The notes under the pieces: generated by a model | What the model saw: only the letters and a program-made list of their open reading frames with translations | Told to the model about the DNA's origin: nothing | Databases searched by the model: none | Assembly: GCA_030673205.1 (NCBI GenBank) | Contig: DAOVJP010000016.1 | Span: 1-11,786 of the forward strand | Origin: Thermoplasmata archaeon | GTDB taxonomy: Archaea > Thermoplasmatota > Thermoplasmata > JAGHBH01 | Direction: 5' to 3' | DNA length: 11,786 nt | Part shown: one piece after another, positions 1 through 5,309 of the stretch | Layout: each line of letters starts with the position of its first letter | Position numbering within the stretch: the stretch's first letter is position 1 | Made by a program: the position numbers and the translations under genes

Positions 1-58
1 ATATCAGTATATAGGCATCTTCTTGGTATTTGATGGGATCCTTGTCCACCTGGCTCAC
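1..58 (-). CDS. N-terminal fragment of an unidentified protein, cut by the window edge
   Basis: The minus strand is open from the window edge up to an in-frame TAA at 97-95. The reading has natural-looking amino-acid usage, VSQVDKDPIKYQEDAYILI from a GTG at 58. Other possible starts are GTG at 49, 82 and 94. A palindromic TATA-like element at 94-101 would place a minus-strand transcript start near 71, which favours the GTG at 58 or 49. A GGAG lies at 64-61, close upstream. The fragment is too short to assign to a family. It would be divergent from trmI. The plus strand here has stop codons and no competing frame. Whether it is coding at all is only moderately supported. Confidence 0.4.
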   Translation of the reverse strand, partial: MSQVDKDPIKYQEDAYILI

Positions 59-93
59 AACTCCGTGTCTAAGGGTGTACACTGGGATATACA

Positions 94-101
94 CTTATAA
101 G
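94..101. promoter_or_regulatory. Palindromic TATA-like element between the left-edge gene and trmI
   Basis: The sequence CTTATAAG reads the same on both strands. It could serve the minus-strand fragment at 1-58, or a longer transcript running into trmI. The stretch between this element and the trmI start has no convincing gene. Confidence 0.35.
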
Positions 102-196
102 ATTTGCGGGGTCAGAAAGCGGCGAGAGGGGGTTCCATGTTATGCGCACACCACTCCCCCTCCGGAGGAGAGAGCTTGTCCCAAGGCTCCCGGTAA

Positions 197-206
197 GATT
201 TTATAG
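197..206 (+). promoter_or_regulatory. TATA-like box for leaderless trmI transcript
   Basis: GATTTTATAG is centred about 27 nt before the ATG at 229. Archaeal transcription normally starts about 25 nt past the TATA centre, so the message would begin at or next to this ATG and be leaderless. This supports 229 as the trmI start rather than the upstream ATG at 142. Confidence 0.6.
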
Positions 207-228
207 CGTAGGTGTTGTTCCAACATAC

Positions 229-981
229 ATGGTGAAGAAGGGCGAGATGGCTGCGCTCACCGATGGCAAGGAGGTGTTCTCCCTCCTCATCTCTGGAGAG
301 GTGGTCAAGGCCAAGCCCTTTGGCATAGTGGACACCTCCAGATTGTTGGATATGGTATGGGGGGAGGAGGTGGAGATCAACGAGCGTACATACACGCTGC
401 TCCATCCTAGTCTGGCCGACCGTCTGTGTGCGGTCCGGAGAAAGGCGCAGATCGTCACATTGAAGGATGCGGCGGTCATCGTGGCCAGGACGGGAATAGG
501 AGGAGGGGACCTCGTGGTCGAGGCGGGGGCTGGCTCCGGCGCGCTGTCCATAGCACTGTGTCATGCAATCGCTCCCTCCGGTCAGCTTGTGACCTATGAG
601 ATAAGGGAGGATTTCGCAGCCATAGCCAGGGACAACATTGCGGCTGCCGGCTACTCCCATATTTCCGTTATCAAGATGGGGGATGTATCCAAGAGCATAG
701 AGGAGAGGGAGGCATCGGCTGTCGTGTTGGACCTTCCAGAGCCTTGGGGCGTATTGGACAATGCCATGCTCGCCCTGCGTCCAGGGGGTGTTCTGGCCGC
801 CTATGTGCCAACGGTGAACCAGGTCGAGAGGACGGTGAGGGCCGCGAGGGAAAAAGGAATGTTCCAGGTGTTGTGCACGGAGACCATGGAGCGGGAGCTG
901 GAGATCGGGCCAGGAGGCGCTAGACCCTCTTATTCTTCTATTGGCCACACCGGATATGTGATAACGGCCAGGAGGCCATGA
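229..981 (+). CDS. trmI: tRNA (adenine-N1)-methyltransferase, TrmI type
   Basis: This is a SAM-dependent methyltransferase predicted to make m1A at position 57/58 in the T-loop of tRNA, in the cytoplasm, as a homotetramer in known family members. The 250-residue protein has a small N-terminal domain (about 1-75) followed by a Rossmann methyltransferase fold. SAM motif I is DLVVEAGAGSGALS near residues 94-107, and the acidic YEIRED lies at 133-138. The TrmI motif DLPEPW is at 168-173, with GGVLAAYVPTVNQV next. The C-terminal RPS...HTGYVITARR is typical of archaeal TrmI. The frame is open from an ATG at 142, but family proteins begin at the equivalent of MVKKGE, and a TATA-like box about 27 nt upstream makes the ATG at 229 a leaderless start. 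It overlaps the next gene and heads a three-gene operon. Family assignment is firm; the exact modified position is family knowledge. Confidence 0.9.
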   Translation: MVKKGEMAALTDGKEVFSLLISGEVVKAKPFGIVDTSRLLDMVWGEEVEINERTYTLLHPSLADRLCAVRRKAQIVTLKDAAVIVARTGIGGGDLVVEAGAGSGALSIALCHAIAPSGQLVTYEIREDFAAIARDNIAAAGYSHISVIKMGDVSKSIEEREASAVVLDLPEPWGVLDNAMLALRPGGVLAAYVPTVNQVERTVRAAREKGMFQVLCTETMERELEIGPGGARPSYSSIGHTGYVITARRP

Positions 982-983
982 GC

Positions 984-1742
984 ATGCTGGCCACGGAATT
1001 CATCGTCATCGCATTCTTTGCGCTGTTCGCAACTGTCGATCCTGTGGGGAACATACCTTTCTATGTCACTCTCACCGAGGGCCTTTCCAAGAAGGTGCGC
1101 CGGAGGATAATAAAGAAGACCATAATGGTAGCTTCCCTCACTCTTTTGGCAGCCGCCGCCTTTGGCAACACCATATTCGCATTGTTCGGGATAACCATAC
1201 CCGCGTTCAAGATAGCCGGTGGCCTCCTCCTGCTGGCTATAGCTTTCAGCATGCTCCATGGAGAGAAACCGCGGACGAAACAGACCCGGCTGGAAAAGGA
1301 AGAGGTGCTCGAGAAGATGCTACAGGGGGACGATGTGGACGAGAGCACCCCTGGGGAAGAGGAAGTGGACCCGGAGGTGGAGGCCGTGGCCGTAGTGCCC
1401 CTGGGAATACCGCTCTTTGCAGGTCCAGGGGGGATATCGACGGCGATACTATTGGTCGCATCCGGCGCGGAATCCTTATCTGGCTCTGGAACAGGCATCT
1501 TCGACCCGCTGGTCATGTCCACGCTCCTGATGGCTGCCGCCATACTTACGATAATGCTCCTCTCCTATGTGCTCCTGATCTATGCGGACCCATTGTTCGA
1601 GAGGATAGGCAGGACCGGCGCGCTGGCCTTCTCCAGGATATTCGGGCTCATCCTGGCGGCCATAGCGGTCCAGCTGATGGTGGATGGTGTGGCCGACCTT
1701 ATCCCTGTGTTCATGAAGGCTGCTAACGGGGTGATGTGGTGA
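984..1742 (+). CDS. MarC-family (UPF0056) integral membrane protein
   Basis: A membrane protein of 252 residues in the MarC family, whose transport role is poorly defined. Hallmarks are the N-terminal FFALFATVDPVGNIPFYVTLT segment, the first-half helices ending in GGLLLLAIAFSML, and the second-half start VPLGIPLFAGPGGISTAILL. These are the two pseudo-symmetric halves of the family. About six helices are visible. Between the halves lies an unusually long, highly charged loop (about residues 94-133, rich in Glu and Asp), longer than I expect for the family. An in-frame ATG at 978 overlaps the trmI stop. However, the GGAGG at 971-975 is only 2 nt from it and 8 nt from the ATG at 984, so 984 is preferred. 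The gene is translationally coupled to trmI and to the following gene. Family call is strong; function is unknown. Confidence 0.88.
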   Translation: MLATEFIVIAFFALFATVDPVGNIPFYVTLTEGLSKKVRRRIIKKTIMVASLTLLAAAAFGNTIFALFGITIPAFKIAGGLLLLAIAFSMLHGEKPRTKQTRLEKEEVLEKMLQGDDVDESTPGEEEVDPEVEAVAVVPLGIPLFAGPGGISTAILLVASGAESLSGSGTGIFDPLVMSTLLMAAAILTIMLLSYVLLIYADPLFERIGRTGALAFSRIFGLILAAIAVQLMVDGVADLIPVFMKAANGVMW

Positions 1743-2317
1743 AGTTGAAGTTCCGCATTGTGAGAAGCGAGAAGGAGCGCCTCGAGGTGGAGGATTTCAT
1801 AAAGGCGATGTTCGTGGGCGCCTTGATCATAGGGCCATTATCGTTCCTGGCTTTGTTCGTTCCCCTCATAGGGTTCAACGCCTTTCTCCTGCTGGTACTA
1901 GTGCCCTATTACGCCGGATACCATGCCGGGAAGAGAACGGATCACGGTCACATAGCAGGATTCATCTTAGGTGTCGCGTGGACCGCGGTCGAGATCATAC
2001 TGCTCTTCATCATAGGGAACAGACTAGCTCTGGCCGGGCGAGTTCACATCTCGACCCTTCCAGAGGTGCTCATACTGGCAGTGGTGTTCACGGGAAACAC
2101 ATTCTCGTGTTGGCTGGGAGGGGGCGTAGGCTCCAAGAAGAGATTCCTTCATCGTCTGGTGGATGGGTCTGATGATCAGACCGAGTCTGAGGAGGAGGCT
2201 GAGACGCATGAGGAGATGAAGCTGGAAGGGACAGAGACGCATGGGGAGAAGGCAGACGTGCGTGGGGAGGATTATGGAGAATACAGAGACGCAGGGGGAG
2301 GTAAAGGCGTCGCCTGA
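1739..2317 (+). CDS. Four-helix membrane protein with acidic C-terminal tail, function unknown
   Basis: A 192-residue protein whose GTG start overlaps the marC-family stop as GTGA. A GTG one codon earlier at 1736 is the alternative. A GGGGTGA at 1728-1734 may act as the ribosome site. A basic and acidic N-terminus of about 20 residues is followed by four hydrophobic segments (about 22-44, 47-64, 74-98 and 110-134). The glycine-rich YYAGYHAGKRTDHGHIAGF joining helices 2 and 3 recalls small archaeal DUF5518-type membrane proteins, a weak resemblance. The last roughly 50 residues are rich in Glu, Asp, His and Gly and probably disordered. It ends in TGA and is the last gene of the trmI operon, convergent with the next minus-strand gene. 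No function can be assigned. Confidence 0.7.
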   Translation: MKLKFRIVRSEKERLEVEDFIKAMFVGALIIGPLSFLALFVPLIGFNAFLLLVLVPYYAGYHAGKRTDHGHIAGFILGVAWTAVEIILLFIIGNRLALAGRVHISTLPEVLILAVVFTGNTFSCWLGGGVGSKKRFLHRLVDGSDDQTESEEEAETHEEMKLEGTETHGEKADVRGEDYGEYRDAGGGKGVA

Positions 2318-2382
2318 TGAGGAGAGGTTGGAGAAGACAGATGTGCCTGAGCGATGAAAGGACTGGAGGAGGAGGGAAGGGG

Positions 2383-3285
2383 CTAAGGTGCCGGGGGAAG
2401 AGGGTCCGAAGGAGAAGCAGAGGGCGCCTGGGACTGGTTGAATATCTGGCCGCAGGAGGAGCACACGGTGCCCAGGGAACACTGGAAATGGTATGCGGTT
2501 CCACACCGGCACTCCACGTAGCCCTCCTCTTTGTCTATTGAGAGGTCGCAGATACCGCAGAACAGCTCCTCTTTCTCCTCTTCTTCTTCCTCCTTTCCGT
2601 AAGAATGTTTTTCCGTCATTATGAAAAGCGCCGCCATCCCCGCCAATATGCTTCCCACGATGAAGCCATAGGAAAGAACGCCCAGAGATGCTAAGGTCAG
2701 GGTGCGTTTGAAACCTTTCCTCTTGAAGGCGGAGACGGAGGCAAGCAAAGCACAGATGGAGCCCAACAAGAAAACAGAGCCGATGAAGAGGCGCATGGCC
2801 CCATATGATGGTGGTGAAGGGGGAGAGGTCATGTCCGTGTATTCGCTCCCGCTCCCCGGGGGAAGAGAGAACAGATACATCCGAGGATGAGTGCCATCCA
2901 CTTCTATGTGGTATATCTTCACGGTATATCCAGCAGCCGAGGCCATGAGATCATATTTCCCCGGACTCACAGAAGGGAAATAGAAGTATCCATATTTGTT
3001 CGTCTCCACCTCCCTGTCCAGCTCCTTGAGCTTCACCACCGCTCCTTCAATATATTTTCCATCCGAGTCGACGATCCGTCCAGCCACATTCCCCTCTGCC
3101 ACTTCCGCGTGGCTCATCTCCGGGTCGGCTTGGATGAAGACGAGGCCGGTAGCAGCGATACCGAATATGAAGGCCGAAAAGAGCAGGAGGGCCGTGGACT
3201 CCGGAGTGATGATCTTTCTCTCCAGTTTGAGCACTATCTCCAGAATATTCTTGTCTATTCCCTTCCTTCCTGAAGATCTCTTCAT
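2383..3285 (-). CDS. Membrane protein with carboxypeptidase-regulatory-like domain and RING-like zinc finger
   Basis: A 300-residue protein. After a basic N-terminus there is a helix at about 30-52. Residues 65-125 form a carboxypeptidase-regulatory-like beta-sandwich: GNVAGRIVDSDG, GAVVKL, TNKYGYFYFPSVSPGKYDL and ASAAGYT are the usual strand signatures. Two further helices lie at about 162-187 and 197-223, separated by the basic loop KRKGFKR. A glutamate run (232-240) leads to a cysteine/histidine cluster C243, C246, C259, C261, H266, C269, C275 and C278, the eight-ligand spacing of a RING-like, two-zinc fold. The tail is Pro/Ser-rich. With the KRKGFKR loop inside, the positive-inside rule puts the finger outside the cell, which is odd. 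A TATA-like element about 26 nt before the ATG suggests a leaderless message. It ends in TAG. Function is unknown; the domain calls are from visible motifs. Confidence 0.75.
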   Translation of the reverse strand: MKRSSGRKGIDKNILEIVLKLERKIITPESTALLLFSAFIFGIAATGLVFIQADPEMSHAEVAEGNVAGRIVDSDGKYIEGAVVKLKELDREVETNKYGYFYFPSVSPGKYDLMASAAGYTVKIYHIEVDGTHPRMYLFSLPPGSGSEYTDMTSPPSPPSYGAMRLFIGSVFLLGSICALLASVSAFKRKGFKRTLTLASLGVLSYGFIVGSILAGMAALFIMTEKHSYGKEEEEEEKEELFCGICDLSIDKEEGYVECRCGTAYHFQCSLGTVCSSCGQIFNQSQAPSASPSDPLPPAP

Positions 3286-3303
3286 AGGTTACAATACTCC
3301 TCG

Positions 3304-3316
3304 CTATTACTTATCT
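3304..3316 (-). promoter_or_regulatory. TATA-like element for the 2383-3285 gene
   Basis: On the minus strand this reads AAAAGATAAGTAA, centred about 26 nt before the ATG at 3285, the spacing expected for a leaderless archaeal transcript. It is AT-rich but not a perfect TATA consensus. Confidence 0.45.
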
Positions 3317-3396
3317 TTTCTCGTGGTTTGAGTACAGGCGGCACGTCCTTTTTTGGCTAGAGGAGGATAATGGACAAGATAATGGGCCAAAACTAT

Positions 3397-3413
3397 GGAA
3401 CGCTCTGCGTTCC
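3397..3413. repeat. Perfect 7-bp inverted repeat (hairpin)
   Basis: GGAACGC at 3397-3403 pairs perfectly with GCGTTCC at 3407-3413 around a three-base loop. It directly abuts, and overlaps by three bases, the first copy of the 38-bp repeat. No T-run follows on either strand, so it is not an obvious intrinsic terminator. Confidence 0.6.
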
Positions 3414-3497
3414 ACTTTCCTCTGCTCAGAAGTGTGGAGAAGTCATGGAGCATAAATACTCCACTTTCCTCCGCACAAAGGTGCGGAGAAGCCATCG
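3411..3497. repeat. Two-copy 38-bp direct repeat with internal hairpin
   Basis: The units at 3411-3448 and 3460-3497 match at 31 of 38 positions, with 11 bases between them. Each starts TCCACTTTCCTC and ends in GGAGAAG followed by a short CAT-containing tail. The second copy contains a perfect 8-bp stem, CTCCGCAC (3469-3476) with GTGCGGAG (3481-3488) around AAAG. The first copy can form only an imperfect version. The block lies just past the asnS stop, in the gap before the next minus-strand gene. It could be a REP-like dispersed element, a structured 3' end of the asnS message, or a small RNA. With only two copies it is not a CRISPR array. Confidence 0.65.
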
Positions 3498-3501
3498 CGG
3501 T

Positions 3502-4812
3502 CTAGGGGTAGAACCTGCTGGGGGTGCGGGGGAAAGGAACAGCGTCCCGGATGTGGTCGAGTCTGCATATCCATCTCACCACCCTCTCTATGCCTATGCC
3601 GAAGCCAGAGTGGGGAACGGAGCCATATTTTCTCAGGTCCAGATACCATTCGTAGTTATCTGGGTCGGCTCCTTGCTCCAAGAGGCGGTCGATGAGGGTG
3701 TGGTTCTCGACCTCACGTTCGCTGGCCCCTATGATCTCCCCATATCCCTCCGGTGCCAGCAGGTCACTGCATAGAACAGTGGTGGTGTCGTCGGGATTCT
3801 CCTTCATGTAGAAGGCGGCTTTTGCGCTTTTGGGATAGTTCTTGACGAACATGGGCGAGACCAGATCCTCCGTAAGAAGCCGCTCTTCCACGGTGCCAAA
3901 ATCGTCTCCCCATGTGAAATCCATCCCCTTGTCATGCAACATATCCACAGCATCGGAATATGTTATCCTATCGAAGGGAGGCGTTATTGCCTCAAGGATA
4001 GTGGGGTCCCGTCCCAGCTCTCTGAGCTGTGCCTTGTTCTTCTCGGCAACGACCTGGCACATGTGGCTTATGAGCTGTTCGTGCACATCCATATTTCCCT
4101 CGTTGTCTACCCACGCCGCCTCTCCCTCCAGGTGCCAGAATTCTGTGAGATGGCGTGGGGTTCGGCTCTTTTCCGCACGGAAAGAGGGGGTGAGGCTGTA
4201 GACCTTGTCTAGGGAGAAAATAAGAGCCTCTAGATGGAGTTGTGCGGTCTGGGCTAGGAACGCGGTCTTGCCAAAATATTTGAGACCGAAAACAGTCGAT
4301 CCTCCCTCCCCAGCACTGGCGGAGAGTATGGGTGGTGTGACCTCTACCCAGCCCTCTTTCTCGAACCATTCCCTGGCGGCGGACAGCAATGTGGCTTTGA
4401 CCCGCATCACGCTGGTCAACTTCTGTGACCTGACCCAGAGATGACGTTTGTCCAAAAGGAACTCCTCGCTCTGGTCCTTGGTTATGGGGAAGGGCTCGGC
4501 CATGTGGATCAGGCTGAAGTTACTGGCTTTCAGTTCGTATCCGCCGGGCGCCCTCTCGTCCTCCGCCACCGTCCCGGTTATCTTCACGGAGGATTCCACG
4601 AGGGTCTGCGAGGCCTTTTCGAACTCCTCGTCCCCCACAACGTTCTTTTTGATGGTGGCCTGGATGTTTCCCGTCCCATCCCGCACCACGGCGAAGACTA
4701 TGGAGCCGCTGCTACGGATGCGATATATCCAGCCTCGGACGGTCACGTCCTTTTCTACATGCTCTCCCCCTAGTATGTCAGAGATGAGCACAACACCGTC
4801 TCCAGGTTCCAT
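3502..4812 (-). CDS. asnS: Asparaginyl-tRNA synthetase, archaeal type
   Basis: A class IIb aminoacyl-tRNA synthetase that charges tRNA-Asn with asparagine in the cytoplasm. The 436-residue protein has an N-terminal OB-fold anticodon-binding domain (about 15-105, with VTVRGWIYRIRSSGSIVFAVVRDG) and a class II catalytic core. Motif 2 is FRAEKSRTPRHLTEFWHLE at about 211-229. Motif 3 is GFGIGIERV near 403, and the chain ends in the conserved PFPRTPSRFYP. The pattern of EGGSTVF, FLAQTAQLHLEA and YGSVPHSGFGIG matches archaeal AsnRS rather than AspRS. The frame extends to a TTG at 4824, but the ATG at 4812 lies 26 nt from a TATA-like box and is preferred. It ends in TAG exactly at the family's usual C-terminus, which shows TAG acting as a normal stop here. 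It is divergent from the zinc-ribbon gene at 4856. Confidence 0.93.
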   Translation of the reverse strand: MEPGDGVVLISDILGGEHVEKDVTVRGWIYRIRSSGSIVFAVVRDGTGNIQATIKKNVVGDEEFEKASQTLVESSVKITGTVAEDERAPGGYELKASNFSLIHMAEPFPITKDQSEEFLLDKRHLWVRSQKLTSVMRVKATLLSAAREWFEKEGWVEVTPPILSASAGEGGSTVFGLKYFGKTAFLAQTAQLHLEALIFSLDKVYSLTPSFRAEKSRTPRHLTEFWHLEGEAAWVDNEGNMDVHEQLISHMCQVVAEKNKAQLRELGRDPTILEAITPPFDRITYSDAVDMLHDKGMDFTWGDDFGTVEERLLTEDLVSPMFVKNYPKSAKAAFYMKENPDDTTTVLCSDLLAPEGYGEIIGASEREVENHTLIDRLLEQGADPDNYEWYLDLRKYGSVPHSGFGIGIERVVRWICRLDHIRDAVPFPRTPSRFYP

Positions 4813-4826
4813 GTGAAGAGGCAAGG

Positions 4827-4843
4827 GTTATAATGATTAAAAG
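4827..4843. promoter_or_regulatory. Overlapping divergent TATA-like elements, asnS and zinc-ribbon gene
   Basis: On the plus strand GGTTATAAT (4827-4835) is centred about 25 nt before the GTG at 4856. On the minus strand CTTTTAATCA (4843-4834) is centred about 26 nt before the asnS ATG at 4812. The two elements touch within 17 bp, so initiation in the two directions could compete. Both starts would be leaderless. Confidence 0.6.
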
Positions 4844-4855
4844 GGTTTGGGCGGC

Positions 4856-5305
4856 GTGAAGAGATTTATCGTAGTCGGATGTCCCAAATGCCATTGGATA
4901 CGCGGCGTGAACGCAACCGCGAAGACCATGACATGCCCCCGATGTGGGAAACGGACCAAGACCTCCACACTTGTCCATCTAGCAACCGCCGAGAAGGAAG
5001 AGGAGATGCGTTGTATGATAGCGGTTGCCCGGCGTAAGAAATTGGGTTTGGATACGTCAAAAGAGGTGGCGGAGAGTGAGGGCTGGGGAAGACCATCTGG
5101 AAGAGGAAGGACCAAGAAGATGACCGCCCCGGAACTGGCTCACCTTTTGTCCGATGGAGGGGAGAAAGAATTCACTGTCGAAGAATTCTTGGCAATGGCC
5201 GAAAAGGAAAGGATAACCAAGCCCGAGAGTAAGCTGGAACAGATGATGGACGACGGTATGCTTATGGAACCCGTTCCTGGAAAATTGCGTTGGCTGGGAG
5301 AATAG
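4856..5305 (+). CDS. Zinc-ribbon protein with C-terminal winged-helix-like region
   Basis: A 149-residue protein that begins with a zinc ribbon: C9-x2-C12 and C27-x2-C30, in the form VVGCPKCHW...CPRCGKRTK. This resembles the N-terminal ribbon of small archaeal DUF5817-type proteins, followed by a helix rich in Glu, Arg and Met as in that group. The middle is basic and Gly/Arg-rich. The last 45 residues (EFTVEEFLAMAE...MMDDGMLMEPVPGKLRWL) have the helix-helix-hairpin look of a winged helix, which suggests nucleic-acid binding. The GTG at 4856 lies 25 nt from a TATA-like box, so a leaderless start is favoured over the upstream in-frame TTG at 4847. It ends in TAG, 4 bp from the convergent transglutaminase-like gene. 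A role in replication or transcription is inference only. Confidence 0.8.
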   Translation: MKRFIVVGCPKCHWIRGVNATAKTMTCPRCGKRTKTSTLVHLATAEKEEEMRCMIAVARRKKLGLDTSKEVAESEGWGRPSGRGRTKKMTAPELAHLLSDGGEKEFTVEEFLAMAEKERITKPESKLEQMMDDGMLMEPVPGKLRWLGE

Positions 5306-5309
5306 GCAT

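Noticed and set aside
142..228. N-terminal extension of TrmI
   Set aside because: It does not match family N-termini, contains the TATA-like box, and has an Arg/Pro-rich composition typical of an untranslated open frame.
95..228. Structured RNA gene between the palindromic TATA-like element and trmI
   Set aside because: Short G/C-rich pairings exist (for example CCTCCGGAGG), but there is no tRNA, SRP, RNase P or C/D-box signature.
2317..2541. Small plus-strand open frame after the trmI operon
   Set aside because: It overlaps the zinc-finger end of the well-supported minus-strand gene and has a Gly/Arg-rich composition.
3340..3360. T6 run as a terminator
   Set aside because: It lies on the plus strand, while both flanking genes are on the minus strand, so it would not end their transcripts.
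3411..3497. Possible CRISPR array
   Set aside because: Only two imperfect units with an 11-bp gap, and no cas-like gene nearby.
3307..3501. Extension of asnS through its TAG, which would add about 65 codons in the same frame
   Set aside because: AsnRS homologues end at the same ...RTPSRFYP, and the extension contains the hairpin repeats in different frames. It looks non-coding.
3370..3774. Plus-strand open frame preceded by AGGAGG
   Set aside because: The AGGAGG is only 3 nt from the ATG, most of the frame is antisense to asnS, and the product resembles nothing.
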